From an uncultured Cyclobacteriaceae bacterium (GTDB taxonomy: Bacteria > Bacteroidota > Bacteroidia > Cytophagales > Cyclobacteriaceae): DNA of 63,268 bases. Made by a program: the position numbers and the translations under genes. Positions 15,853 through 25,425 of the stretch are shown piece after piece. The notes beneath the pieces are model-generated. The model worked only from the letters and a program-made list of their open reading frames with translations, searched no databases and had not been told where the DNA came from. How positions within the stretch are numbered: the stretch's first letter is position 1; the number at the start of each line of letters is the position of its first letter. The stretch spans positions 1-63,268 of the forward strand of contig CANLOE010000029.1 of NCBI GenBank assembly GCA_947492745.1, read 5' to 3'.

Positions 15853-18597
15853 TTAGCGTCTGATCATCAGTTTTTTTGAAACTATGCCCTTGTTCGTAAC
15901 TAGATTGTAGGTATACAGACCCTCCGCGAGATTGCTGACATCGATAGGGAGACTGCCCTTATCCGAACTCATTGCTTTTTGAAGTACCAGGACCGTTTGT
16001 CCCATAGCGTCAAAGAGTCTGAACTCGATCATTTGCTGATTTCCGTAAAGTTCGAAGAAAACCTCTGTGTAATCCTGTGCAGGGTTGGGAGCGACTTTCA
16101 CCTCTTCGGGTACCGAGGTCTCTTCCTCTACTACTGTTCGTAAACCTTCAGTACCTGATGTAGGAAGCGTACAGAACGAGATATTCGTTCTGCTCAGAAA
16201 ATTAGCGGGTCGGGCATCCAGCCAAGATACAAAATCCAGATCATCAGGAAAGCATACCAAAGGGCATCCATCCAGTTCCAGACGGTTCATCTTTCCCATA
16301 TCCATCAAACTGAGCGGTAGTTTTCGTAGCCCTCTATTATTGCTCAAGGACAGTAGTTCCAATTCTGTAGCCAATGCTATGTGCTCAGGTGCTTCTTTTA
16401 GGGCACCCCATTCCAAACGTAGGCTCTTTAGCTTTGGTAACTGAAGTAGGGACGAATCCAAGGTCACTCCGGTAGCACCATGAAAGTAGAACTTTTCCAA
16501 TTTTGTCAGCTGGGACACTTCCTTGGGCAGTTTTCCGAAATCTCGCTGATCATAGCTGAAGTGTTCCAGTGTGACCAGATCTTTGAGCTGACCGAGCTCA
16601 GCGGGCAGGTCCCCAGTGATATCTCCATAAAAACGGAGATAGTCCATACAGCCTTCCTCATTGTACTGAACATCGATGTCGTAGTCATCATAAGGTCCCT
16701 GTCCGAAGCTGAGCTTGGACCGAATGGCTTCCATAGCGCGACTGTCCCTTTCTTGGCAGAAGCTTACGGGACATAGCGGTAGCGCAGCAATATTACCATA
16801 CCCTTCATTGAAACCTTTTTCTGCTACCCATGCATTGAAGTCAGGGTCAGATGTACGGCAGAGGTCATTATTATTAATGGCTATCCCTTCTAAGCGCTTG
16901 AGGTTTTTGTAGGAGACAGGTATAGGGCCTGTGAGACTGTTATGCCCAAAAGAAATGTACTTTAACTGAGAGTAACCATATGCGCCCACTTTAGGGAACC
17001 GCTCCAATTGATTATAGCCCAGCTTGATATCTTCCAAACGGTATAAATAGGCCAGTTCGTCAGGTATGGACTTCAGCTTATTGTCGAAAAGGTTCAGTAG
17101 TCGTAGGTTTCTCATTCTGCCCATAGTAGAGGGCAGTGATTCGATATTACAATCGACGCATTTGAATACCTCCAGGTTTTTCAATTCTCCAATGCTTTCG
17201 GGTACCTTTTTCATGGACCCTCGTTTCATCGAGATGCGCTTGAGCTTTTTCAGATTACCGACACTCTCGGGGAGACTGGCCAGTCCTGCATTGAAAAGAT
17301 CGATGCTTTCCAGTTCGCTCAGATTGCCCAGTTCCTCGGGTAGTTTTCCAAAGGGGTATTGGTTATAAGCAAAGGATTCGATGCTTTTCAGGTGTATTAG
17401 TAAACCGATTTCAGGGCCGATATCGCCTCTTATATCTCCTACGAAGTATAGTTTTTCCGCGCATCCTTCAGCATTACGAAACGCCTGGACTCCTCCGACT
17501 TCCCCATTACCGTCATCGGTCCCGAAGATCAGACTCGAACTCATCGATTTGAGCAGTTCGGTGTCGATGTATTCGCAGGGAGAATCAAAATCGCACTTCG
17601 GTAAACCAAGACCGTTCGTTATCGTTCTTTTCCACTCTTCGAACCGAGGATCATCGGGGATACAAAGCTGGGTATTGTCGGTTTTGAAGGTGACCAGTTT
17701 GTCCAAGAGTAGAAAGCTGACGGGAATACTTCCTTCTAAGGGATTATTGCCCGCAAAAAGAAATTGAAGTCCTTGAAGATAGGCAATCTGTGATGAGAGT
17801 GAAGTGAATCGATTTCGCTCCAAGGCTAAACTGTTGAGCTTTGGCATCTCTCCAAAGTCCTCGGGTAGTGAACTTAAGTTATTACGGTTCAGTCCCAAAC
17901 GTTCCAAGTGCTCGAGCTGTCCCATACCTGTGGGCAACTCTATCAAGTGGTTGTTGTTAAGTATGGCTGTTTTTAGGTGACTAAGGGAAGGGAATGACGC
18001 TGGGAGTGACGATAGCATGTTTCCCGACAGAAAGAGTGTTTCCAAAGCCCTTAGACTGCCCAGGGAGGCAGGTAATTGTTTTAGGGCACAGTTCTCTATC
18101 CGCAGTGTACGCAATGAACTCAGGTCACCAAAGGACTCGGGCAGCGTCTCGATGTTACCATTATAGACAGAAAAGTACTCCAATTTTTGAAGCCGACCGA
18201 ATGCTTCCGGTAAGGTGGTCAGTCCTTCTACATCATCATAGAAAAAAGCGTCGAAGCTTCTTAACTCACTTAAATTGCCAAACTCGGAGGGTAATTCGCC
18301 TTTGAGTTCTATGATGCTCGAGCCAAAATGAAACCCTGTAACCCGACCTGTTATAGGGTCGAGAGTAATATAACGCCATTCTTCCATAGGACGGTCGTAC
18401 CAAGAAGCGAAAAAATCCGTCTTGCTAGGATAGTTATCCACATATGCAGTGATATGATCTCGAACAGCTACTAAGGCCAGACTGTCCTGTTCTCTCCCAG
18501 GATTATTTTCGGGTATTTGATATTGTCGTGCGAATAGGGTACACACAGAGAGAAATGTACCCAATACAATGATAGGAAGTGATTTTTTCATGTCCAA
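15853..18597 (-). CDS. Large secreted leucine-rich repeat protein with T9SS sorting domain
   Basis: A 914-residue protein. A signal peptide ends near LFARQ. Three blocks follow, each starting with a short helical segment and a conserved GxxxGRVTGFHFGSS-like or YNEEGCMDYLRFYGDI-like strand, and then bacterial or plant-type LRRs (LPxxLGxLxxLxxLxLxxNxLxxLP). The blocks cover about residues 30-340, 345-620 and 625-815. A T9SS type A domain closes the protein (about 840-914, VAPNPAQDYTEVFFELYGN, GLYTYNLVTNKGIVSKK). LRR surfaces bind proteins or glycans, so a role in adhesion or cell-cell contact is plausible. The internal threefold repeat suggests growth by duplication. Confidence 0.88.
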   Translation of the reverse strand: MDMKKSLPIIVLGTFLSVCTLFARQYQIPENNPGREQDSLALVAVRDHITAYVDNYPSKTDFFASWYDRPMEEWRYITLDPITGRVTGFHFGSSIIELKGELPSEFGNLSELRSFDAFFYDDVEGLTTLPEAFGRLQKLEYFSVYNGNIETLPESFGDLSSLRTLRIENCALKQLPASLGSLRALETLFLSGNMLSSLPASFPSLSHLKTAILNNNHLIELPTGMGQLEHLERLGLNRNNLSSLPEDFGEMPKLNSLALERNRFTSLSSQIAYLQGLQFLFAGNNPLEGSIPVSFLLLDKLVTFKTDNTQLCIPDDPRFEEWKRTITNGLGLPKCDFDSPCEYIDTELLKSMSSSLIFGTDDGNGEVGGVQAFRNAEGCAEKLYFVGDIRGDIGPEIGLLIHLKSIESFAYNQYPFGKLPEELGNLSELESIDLFNAGLASLPESVGNLKKLKRISMKRGSMKKVPESIGELKNLEVFKCVDCNIESLPSTMGRMRNLRLLNLFDNKLKSIPDELAYLYRLEDIKLGYNQLERFPKVGAYGYSQLKYISFGHNSLTGPIPVSYKNLKRLEGIAINNNDLCRTSDPDFNAWVAEKGFNEGYGNIAALPLCPVSFCQERDSRAMEAIRSKLSFGQGPYDDYDIDVQYNEEGCMDYLRFYGDITGDLPAELGQLKDLVTLEHFSYDQRDFGKLPKEVSQLTKLEKFYFHGATGVTLDSSLLQLPKLKSLRLEWGALKEAPEHIALATELELLSLSNNRGLRKLPLSLMDMGKMNRLELDGCPLVCFPDDLDFVSWLDARPANFLSRTNISFCTLPTSGTEGLRTVVEEETSVPEEVKVAPNPAQDYTEVFFELYGNQQMIEFRLFDAMGQTVLVLQKAMSSDKGSLPIDVSNLAEGLYTYNLVTNKGIVSKKLMIRR

Positions 18598-19110
18598 CTA
18601 ATTAATATTTAATGATTAAAGCAATTTATTACTATAAAAATACTATTTTAAAAGTTAATATAATAAAATTATTTATACATTTAATTAAATATATTTAATA
18701 ATGCAGAAAAGGGTATTGAGTAAATGATGTTTTGGTAGTGTGAGGGTGGTATGGATGAGGTTAGTTCACGGATAATAAACGTTCATGCAATAGATGGATA
18801 TGAAATTTTCGAAATAACCGGGGCATACAAGGCTTGTATAATAGTATGGGGCATTGAACTCAGAACACGCACAGCACCTCTAATTGCTGAAAGAAACTAC
18901 TTCAAATCAGTAAAATGTACGTATTTTTTTGAGTTGAGCGTAGTGCTAATGCACTGAATCCAATAAAAACTTCGATGATTTATTGGATTTTAGGCTCTCA
19001 TACCGAAGCTCTAATGAATAACCCGGGTTGATGCCATTGTGGGGAGACAATCAAATACCTTTTATCTAATCAGTCATCTTTACTACTAAGATTTACAAAT
19101 TCTGATTGAA
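18598..19110. other. Intergenic, AT-rich, nothing recognised
   Basis: Upstream region of the LRR gene. It includes A+T-rich DNA at 18610-18710. Open frames here look spurious. Confidence 0.4.
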
Positions 19111-19149
19111 AAATCACTTTTAATAACAAAATTGTTATTAAAGTGATTT
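19111..19149. terminator. Terminator-like long hairpin
   Basis: AAATCACTTTTAATAACAA and its near-complete complement with a 2-nt loop, about 70 bases beyond the stop of the minus-strand gene at 19218-19832. The outer part resembles the AAGTGATTT end of F6. Confidence 0.5.
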
Positions 19150-19217
19150 GAGGCTTTTGTTTCGTAACGAAAATTAAGGATATATTTTAAAACGGTCTTT
19201 TTAACTCTTTGGGACTT

Positions 19218-19832
19218 TCAATGTTGTATTGTTTTCCTTCCATAAAGCAGTATGTATTTGATAGCTCCTTTGCGATAGCCGTAGGATAGACTCTTGTCGA
19301 TGTAGGATTTTGCAGGATCGCTCAATATGAAGGAAGATGAGTTGGGGACTTTCAAAAAACCCCAAGATCCCGAAGATTTGAGTTCTCCGGGGAGTATAAG
19401 GGATATATTTCCGATTTTCATTTTAGGGTTCATATAGACAGCAACTGCTGCCTTACCGGTATTGGCATACTCTTGCGATTTCTTAAGGGCTTCGGGTTCA
19501 TAGGCCTTACCTAATAGCTCCCAATTTTCGCTACTGCCTAAAAAATCAACGATTTCGGATACCCTCATATGTCTTTTCTTTTGAGGTAGGTAAAAGTCGG
19601 TGATACCATATACTACCGTCAGTGATTCGCCAAGAAAACGGTTACAAGTATTGGTGCCATTCACAAAGGTATGTTCGCACTTTTGAAACTGATGCATCTC
19701 TTTGGTCAAGTCCTGCCTCCAGTTAGGGTTGAGTGACTGGGCATGGACCTTCTTTAAAGGGAACGATGACATTATTGCACAACTAATGAGAAAAAACAAT
19801 CGTTTCCAATAGATAAGTATAGGACTATTCAT
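19218..19832 (-). CDS. Secreted protein resembling Cys/His amidase-type effectors, His apparently lost
   Basis: A 204-residue protein with a signal peptide ending at VHAQ (about residue 32). The mature part reads FVNGTNTCNRFLGESLTVVYG, a cysteine at the start of a helix as in NlpC/P60-like and CHAP-like peptidases, and later IGNISLILPGELKSSGSWGF, where I would expect GHxSLILPG with the catalytic His. Here that His is Asn. The end, KSYIDKSLSYGYRKGAI, also fits proteins I recall from this group. The fold assignment is tentative. If right, this is a periplasmic peptidoglycan-binding or inactive amidase-like protein. No partner gene lies beside it. Confidence 0.5.
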   Translation of the reverse strand: MNSPILIYWKRLFFLISCAIMSSFPLKKVHAQSLNPNWRQDLTKEMHQFQKCEHTFVNGTNTCNRFLGESLTVVYGITDFYLPQKKRHMRVSEIVDFLGSSENWELLGKAYEPEALKKSQEYANTGKAAVAVYMNPKMKIGNISLILPGELKSSGSWGFLKVPNSSSFILSDPAKSYIDKSLSYGYRKGAIKYILLYGRKTIQH

Positions 19833-20305
19833 AATTAATAAAGGTTATGCAAAAATAAACTTGAGCGATATTTCAATAGATCGGGTTCATCTTCTTTCTA
19901 CGTTCAAGAGAGCAGTGATACCAATCTTCAAGTAATTTCGGGACAATATACGGGCATGTTTCCAAACCTCTATCATACGTACTTCTACAGAGTCATGATT
20001 CGCCCCTATGAAATGTATACATAAGCCAGAGTAATTTTCAAGTACCCGAAAAAAAGCAACTTCAATAGGCATAACGCACCTATATTTTATGTAATCATAC
20101 GTAAAATAAAACAAATAAAGAGATCAATGATTTTCATAGTTGTGGCTAAAGTTTCGGTGATAGCAATAAATGACTAACCGATAGGTCATTGCGCTTTTAA
20201 AAAAAGTACTTTTTAAATCTAGAATGGTTGTAAAGAGTGTGACAGCATCTATCATAACAGAGGTATACCCCCGAAAACGATTGAGCTTCGGGGGGCTTGC
20301 CGGCC
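19833..20305. other. Intergenic, nothing recognised
   Basis: About 470 bases without a convincing gene or repeat. Confidence 0.4.
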
Positions 20306-21148
20306 TCATGGTATCCATTTGACATTTTTGAAATCAGGCTTTCTTTTTTCCAGGAAAGCATTTCTTCCTTCTTTGGCCTCATCGGTCATATAGGCCAGTC
20401 GTGTAGCCTCTCCAGCGAATACCTGTTGTCCTACCATACCATCGTCAGTGGCATTGAAGGCAAACTTGAGCATCTTGATGGAAGTAGGTGATTTTTGCAG
20501 TATCTCTTGGGCCCAGCCATAGGCCGTATCTTCCAGTTCTTCATGGGGAATCACGGCATTGACCATGCCCATGTCATAGGCTTCTTTAGCAGTATAGTTT
20601 CTACCCAGAAAAAAGATTTCCCTAGCTCTTTTCTGGCCTACCATTTTAGCCAAATAGGCAGAGCCATAACCACCATCGAAACTTGTAACATCAGCATCGG
20701 TCTGTTTGAATATAGCATGCTCCTTGCTGGCCAAGGTCAGATCACAGACGGTATGCAAACTATGCCCACCGCCAACGGCCCATCCAGGGACAACGGCAAT
20801 GACTACCTTGGGCATGAAACGTATCAGACGCTGTACTTCCAGTATATTCAGTCTGGGCATGCCATCATCATCTACATAGCCTTGGTGTCCACGGGCATTC
20901 TGGTCACCCCCGCTACAAAAGGCATAGCCTCCATCTTTAGTAGAGGGACCTTCTCCGGATAACAGTACTACGCCTATAGAAGTATCTTCTCTCGCATCCA
21001 GAAAAGCCTCGAAAAGTTCGCCTACCGTCTTAGGCCGGAATGCATTCCTGACATTGGGTCGATTGAAGGCTATCCTAGCCACCCCATTCGCTTTTTTATA
21101 GGTAATATCTTCATACTCCTTTGTTGTTTTCCACTCGATTTTGCTCAT
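20306..21148 (-). CDS. menB: 1,4-dihydroxy-2-naphthoyl-CoA synthase
   Basis: A 280-residue enoyl-CoA hydratase/isomerase (crotonase) family enzyme that closes the second ring of menaquinone, turning o-succinylbenzoyl-CoA into 1,4-dihydroxy-2-naphthoyl-CoA. Family signatures are FNRPNVRNAFRPKTVGELFEA, the oxyanion-hole region FCSGGDQNARGHQGYVDDDG, WAVGGGHSLHTVCDLTLAS, QTDADVTSFDGGYGSAYLA, and the MenB-type C-terminus GRNAFLEKRKPDF. It has full length for MenB. No other men gene lies next to it. A well-spaced promoter is seen just upstream. Confidence 0.96.
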   Translation of the reverse strand: MSKIEWKTTKEYEDITYKKANGVARIAFNRPNVRNAFRPKTVGELFEAFLDAREDTSIGVVLLSGEGPSTKDGGYAFCSGGDQNARGHQGYVDDDGMPRLNILEVQRLIRFMPKVVIAVVPGWAVGGGHSLHTVCDLTLASKEHAIFKQTDADVTSFDGGYGSAYLAKMVGQKRAREIFFLGRNYTAKEAYDMGMVNAVIPHEELEDTAYGWAQEILQKSPTSIKMLKFAFNATDDGMVGQQVFAGEATRLAYMTDEAKEGRNAFLEKRKPDFKNVKWIP

Positions 21149-21178
21149 AGACGTATAGACGTTGGGTTTTGTTTATTG

Positions 21179-21210
21179 TAAAAATAAGGGTTTTCATTTT
21201 TATCGAACAA
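21179..21210 (-). promoter_or_regulatory. Putative menB promoter
   Basis: On the minus strand, TTG (21210-21208), a 21-base spacer, then TATTTTTA (21186-21179), close to the Bacteroidota TTG-N19/21-TAnnTTTG consensus and about 30 bases before the start codon. Confidence 0.45.
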
Positions 21211-21270
21211 GGCATTTTTCAATTACACGTAATTTACATTTGACCCGCATTCTGCTTTAGAACTTTATAA

Positions 21271-21439
21271 TCCCAAAATGTTCGTTGGAACTTCGTCATG
21301 AGGACTTAAATGGCGATAAATCAGTGCGTTTTCTTGGGTTCAGCGTAGCACCGCTACGGTTAATTCAAAAAACGCATTCAGTTACTGATTTGAAGTCAGT
21401 TAAGCCCGGAATAGATTTTCTAATGGACATTTTGGGATA
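21271..21439. mobile_element. MITE F3, full copy
   Basis: Ends CCCAAAATGTTCG and GGACATTTTGGG, flanked by a perfect 5-bp duplication ATAAT. It abuts the 5' edge of the IS110 remnant. Confidence 0.85.
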
Positions 21440-21443
21440 ATGA

Positions 21444-22227
21444 GGCTTTAGAGAACAAAATGTGATCGGGCCATTGAAAAAGACCGTTCAGCAGTTCAAC
21501 CCTGATGTAGGTACCAGTGGGTATAAAAACCTGCCCCGGAAAGTATACGGCAAAAATCGGCTCAACTTCAATGCTACCCCTTATACAAATTTGGGTTTCA
21601 ACTGTCGTATAAGATTGCGCGGGCCATTTTGGTTTCAATCAAGGCGATAACCGCAGGGATAGCAGCGCTATCGCGAGGATTGTCAACGCAGAGTGAAGCA
21701 AAATGAACAGGAAGATAGGCGATATTTAAAAGCTAAGTTTGTATTATTTAAAAGATATGGTAGGCGTAGACCTTACCAAGATCTTTGGCATAAGCGAACT
21801 CAATCCTTTTGAAATTATCTCAGAAGTAGGGGTAGATATGACCAAATGGCCCACGGCCAAGCACTTTACTTCCCGGCTGAACCTGGCCCCCAATAACCGT
21901 ATATCCGGAGGTAGACTACTGGCACATAAAAAACAGAAAAAAATCAATAGGGACTCTCAGGTATTTAAAATGGCTGCTTTTTCCCTACAACGCAGTAACC
22001 ATTGGTCAGGTGATTTTTATCGTAGAATGAAGTCACGTTCTGGGCCACTGATGGCTACAAAGGCTACAGCACGAAAATTAGCTGTTGTCTTTTACCATAT
22101 GATGAGTGAAAAAATTGAATTCCAACCAATAGGATCAGACCAATATCAATTGGAGCTTAAAGAGAAAAAAATCAAGTACTTGACAAAACAAGCTTCTAAA
22201 ATGGGGATGGTTTTATCACCTCTTTGA
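21444..22227 (+). pseudogene. IS110-family transposase, 5'-truncated and split by an F1 MITE
   Basis: Bases 21462-21583 encode IGPLKKTVQQFNPDVG to NFNATP and the frame resumes at 21744-21746 with YLKDMVGVDLTKIFGI, EIISEVGVDMTKWPTAKHF, LNLAPNNRISGGRL and a C-terminal helical part. This matches the C-terminal half of IS110 transposases, including the conserved SG serine region (RISGGR). Removing bases 21584-21746 (element plus one TTA) restores a continuous reading through ATPYLKDMVG. The N-terminal DEDD domain is missing, so the copy was dead or died here. It may also carry a small frameshift just before 21462. Confidence 0.8.
21584..21743. mobile_element. MITE F1, copy E (160 bp), inside IS110 gene
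   Basis: Begins TACAAATTTGGG and ends AAGCTAAGTTTGTA, with target duplication TTA at 21581-21583 and 21744-21746. The host reading frame proves both boundaries and the 3-bp duplication. Confidence 0.92.
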
Positions 22228-22357
22228 CCGGTTGTTTCTTAAGAGGCAAAAGAACGAAAAAATCAAGACTGCGAACAAATAGACTGAAAATCAGTTTGTT
22301 GCACTAAAATCCACAAACCCCCTACGGTCAAACAATGTGGATTTCTTGACATTTAAA

Positions 22358-22525
22358 CCCAAATTGATCAATAGGGTTTCGTCATGAGAGCATAAAGTAC
22401 GATAAAATCAACGGTTTAGGGGAGGAGGCCTAGTGAATCATTAGGGTGACGAGCCTGCGTAGCGTAAAACAGCTGATTTTGAGGTGATTTATGTTCGTAA
22501 TAGGAAGGCTATTGATCATTTTAGG
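22358..22525. mobile_element. MITE F2 variant (168 bp)
   Basis: Ends CCCAAATTGATCAATAG and CTATTGATCATTTTAGG, with target duplication TTAAA at 22353-22357 and 22526-22530. The interior differs from the main F2 group (CGGTTTAGGGGAGGAGGCC) and matches 36600-36767 in reverse. Confidence 0.8.
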
Positions 22526-22530
22526 TTAAA

Positions 22531-22629
22531 CTCTCGTTATGAAGTTCCAACGCATAATCCGGGTTAAAAAGACAAAATAAGGGTGCTAAATGTGAAATTT
22601 GCAGGTAAAAGAAAAAGTCTAAATCACTT
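22531..22629. mobile_element. F3 end fragment joined to truncated F6
   Basis: Bases 22531-22560 match an F3 end (GTTATGAAGTTCCAACGCAT). From about 22567 the right half of F6 follows, ending GTCTAAATCACTT at 22629. Confidence 0.55.
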
Positions 22630-22744
22630 CATAGTGAGGGGTTAATCTGATGTTGTCAGTAGGGTTTTGTGTTCAAGACCAAATCTTTGTCAGAGTTTCC
22701 TATCTCAAAAGGGCAGTATCAAAACATGAATCCGTGTTTCCATG

Positions 22745-22779
22745 AAAAGGGCCACCCGTTTGAGGTAGCCTTTTCTTTT
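22745..22779. terminator. Terminator beyond the lipoprotein gene
   Basis: A hairpin of AAAAGGGCCACC with GGTAGCCTTTT (one mismatch), flanked by A- and T-runs, about 15 bases after the stop of the minus-strand gene at 22796. Confidence 0.55.
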
Positions 22780-22795
22780 TAGTGAGCGATAATCA

Positions 22796-23632
22796 TTAAG
22801 GGTTATAAAATCTGGTAAATGCTCTGAACTTGGCATTACTACCGATGGCACTACGTTTTACGCGACGGTAGCGTTTCGGTCTGTTCCTTCTTGTCCATAT
22901 ACGGATACTACTGGTTCCCGTAGTAAATTCCACTTGATGGTACAGTTGCCAACTTCCATCTTTAAACTCCTCAAACTGGATACGCACTGTACCGCAAATA
23001 ACATTGGTCACTGTTCGTACATAGTTGACCGCTCTCCAACCTCCAAAATAGGAGCTTCTCTTCAAAGCGGTCCAGTAGCCATTGTCACAGAACTCTATAT
23101 TGTCGGGGGTAGATACCACGGGCGACTCACAATGAATGGTGAGAAAAGCCATGGCATCCATGCCCGTACATGTTTCTGTGGATACGCCTTCAAAATCGCT
23201 ATCCATAAGCATCAAAGGTTTTCCGGAGCCATCGATATCCCTAAGAGAGGCCTTGATGAGAGGAGTGTCTTCATCACTGAGCAGTAGCTCGGGAATGGCA
23301 TCATCCTTAGAAGTCAATGCCATGAATATTTCTATGGGATTGGCTTTATCATACTGCTCCAGTATACTTTCGGTAGCCTGTCCGTCGAATTTTTCTATCA
23401 TCACGATGTCATTTTCAGGACCGATAGTACTGAATTCGATTTGATTATGTCCCCTTTGTACTGTGGCGATCACTTTTGGGGCCTTGGTGATACTGTTAAC
23501 GACCGGAGCCTCCTCGATAGAAGATAAAGTGATCTCCTCCGCACTCATGTCGACTTTTTCCTCACAGGATAGTAACAGCACCGATAAAAGCATCGAGGTG
23601 ATCAGTAAATTGTTTAGAATTGAATTTTTCAT
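22796..23632 (-). CDS. Lipoprotein of unknown function with basic C-terminus
   Basis: A 278-residue lipoprotein with lipobox LLLSC (Cys23). The start of the mature chain, SCEEKVDMS then EEITLSSIEEAPVVNSI, resembles the start of the RNase A-like toxin lipoprotein (SCQEEINPS, QEISVAEEGPEVENI). The middle is acidic and contains a cysteine-bearing part (TETCTGMDAM, IHCES). The last ~35 residues are very basic (RRNRPKRYRRVKRSAIG). I recognise no domain. The shared N-terminus with a different C-terminus is what would be expected of a polymorphic lipoprotein toxin family, but this is inference. No small immunity-like gene lies downstream. Confidence 0.68.
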   Translation of the reverse strand: MKNSILNNLLITSMLLSVLLLSCEEKVDMSAEEITLSSIEEAPVVNSITKAPKVIATVQRGHNQIEFSTIGPENDIVMIEKFDGQATESILEQYDKANPIEIFMALTSKDDAIPELLLSDEDTPLIKASLRDIDGSGKPLMLMDSDFEGVSTETCTGMDAMAFLTIHCESPVVSTPDNIEFCDNGYWTALKRSSYFGGWRAVNYVRTVTNVICGTVRIQFEEFKDGSWQLYHQVEFTTGTSSIRIWTRRNRPKRYRRVKRSAIGSNAKFRAFTRFYNP

Positions 23633-24387
23633 TGTTTCCGTTATTTTAAGTGTTGGATAATAGCCATCTCCTAGAGAAACGCATTGGTCTCGTTACTGCC
23701 GATTGGATAAGGCAAATATTTGTTCTGTTCACTAGTGATACCAATGTTCCCGGACTCGCATCGAATCGAGATGTCAGTTGTCTTCAAGATCTTGGTTTTA
23801 TCAGGAACTCGTTGATTTCATCAGTTGATTTTTAGAGCGCGCATCGAACTGATAATCTTAGTTGAAGGTAGTGGGATAAAAGGAGTGAAGCATCTCCAAA
23901 TTGACAGCAAGGGGGATAGGATTGATAGAGTTGGCTTCGGCATGGATACTTGATGTTTGCATTGAGGTTGGTTCAAGGAAAAAATTAGGAGGGATGGGAA
24001 CAGATAAGGGACAGTTTTGATATGCTCCTTTATCTTTCATTTTCGGAGTGATCTAGAAATGCACCTTTTGTTTTCATGCGTTTCCTATTGATGTATATAT
24101 GGGTACATGTAATTGTAGGAGAACAATATTCATGTCAGGTCTTTTCTCTCCATGAAGTATTCATGAGATTTTTGGATTTGGTTTTCCTTCCGACTTTGAT
24201 TGTTTTGTAGTGTACCGTAGCTTTAGAGACTGTTTTGGAATGTAATCTAATCTATTGGTTCAGGATACCGTTAAAATCTACGCAGGTAGCAGCGTTTCTC
24301 TGCCAGTTGATTCTGATTCCAGAATTAAGGAACAATGTATTTTAAATATAATACCGAACACCGTAAACAATTTAGAATTTCAACTGC
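23633..24387. other. Intergenic with one F5 end
   Basis: Bases 24221-24240 (TTTAGAGACTGTTTTGGAA) are an isolated F5 end. Otherwise I see no gene in about 750 bases, though promoters for both divergent genes must lie here. Confidence 0.4.
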
Positions 24388-25425
24388 ATGAAATACAATC
24401 AATTAGCCAATACCGATATCAAGGTAAGCCAACTCTGCTTGGGCACCATGACCTGGGGACAGCAGAATACAGAGGCAGAAGGACATGAACAAATGGATTA
24501 TGCCCTAGAGCAAGGGATCAATTTCTTTGATACAGCAGAACTATACCCTGTTCCCGCCAAAGCGGAAACTTTGGGCGCTACAGAATCTATCATAGGTACC
24601 TGGTTTAAAAAAACAGGGCATAGGGAAAAGATAGTACTCGCCACAAAAATCGCGGGAAAAGCTGCTTTTACAGAACATATCAGAAGTTCCGGTTTTCAAA
24701 AAGAGGCACTGAATGAGGCTATCGAAAGTAGTTTGAAGCGGTTGCGGACAGATTATATCGACCTGTACCAGTTACACTGGCCAGAGAGGAATACCAACTA
24801 TTTTGGAAAAAGAGGGTTTCGGTATGATGATGGCGAAGCATGGAAAGACAATATCCGCGAAGTATTGGAAACACTGGATAATGCCATCAAGGCGGGTAAG
24901 ATAAGGCATATTGGGATTTCCAATGAAACCCCTTGGGGCGCCATGCGGTTCTTGGAAGAGAGCAAACAGTTACAACTCCCCAGGCCCCTTACAGTACAGA
25001 ACCCCTACAGCCTTTTGAACAGGCAGTTCGAAGTGGGAATGGCAGAAGTTTCCCATCGTGAAAACCTACCACTACTGGCTTACTCGCCACTGGCATTTGG
25101 GGTTTTGAGTGGTAAGTACTTGGGTGGAAAAATGCCGGAGAAGGCACGTATTACGCTTTTCCCTAATTATAAAAGGTACTCCAGTGTACAGTGTGAAAAC
25201 GCTACGGAGAAGTATGCAGATATTGCTAAAGCTCAGGGCTTATCCTTGACACAGATGGCTTTGGCTTTTGTTAATTCCCGACCTTTTTTATGTAGTAATA
25301 TCATAGGGGCGACCAATGTGGACCAGCTTAAAGAAAATATCGCCAGTATAGACATAGAACTATCGGAAGACCTACTTCAGCAGATAGAAGCCGTACATGA
25401 TGAAATACCGAATCCGGCTCCATGA
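24388..25425 (+). CDS. tas: NADP(H)-dependent aldo-keto reductase, Tas-like
   Basis: A 345-residue soluble aldo-keto reductase that reduces aldehydes or ketones with NAD(P)H. It follows E. coli Tas closely through its length: SQLCLGTMTWGQQNTEAEGH at the start, INFFDTAELYPVP (catalytic Asp and Tyr), a long insert GKRGFRYDDGEAW, and KIRHIGISNETPWGAMRFLE and QNPYSLLNRQFEVG in the cofactor-binding half. In E. coli Tas was found as a suppressor of tyrosine auxotrophy; the natural substrate is unclear. The gene stands alone. Confidence 0.9.
   Translation: MKYNQLANTDIKVSQLCLGTMTWGQQNTEAEGHEQMDYALEQGINFFDTAELYPVPAKAETLGATESIIGTWFKKTGHREKIVLATKIAGKAAFTEHIRSSGFQKEALNEAIESSLKRLRTDYIDLYQLHWPERNTNYFGKRGFRYDDGEAWKDNIREVLETLDNAIKAGKIRHIGISNETPWGAMRFLEESKQLQLPRPLTVQNPYSLLNRQFEVGMAEVSHRENLPLLAYSPLAFGVLSGKYLGGKMPEKARITLFPNYKRYSSVQCENATEKYADIAKAQGLSLTQMALAFVNSRPFLCSNIIGATNVDQLKENIASIDIELSEDLLQQIEAVHDEIPNPAP

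Noticed and set aside
16085-18305. Several plus-strand frames of 60-130 codons inside the LRR gene
   Set aside because: They are antisense shadows of a well-supported 914-residue protein with periodic codon structure.
18751-18957. A 68-codon plus-strand frame
   Set aside because: No promoter, start context or similarity; composition looks non-coding.
21420-21638. A 72-codon minus-strand frame
   Set aside because: The plus strand here encodes IS110 transposase sequence and the frame runs into the F1 element.
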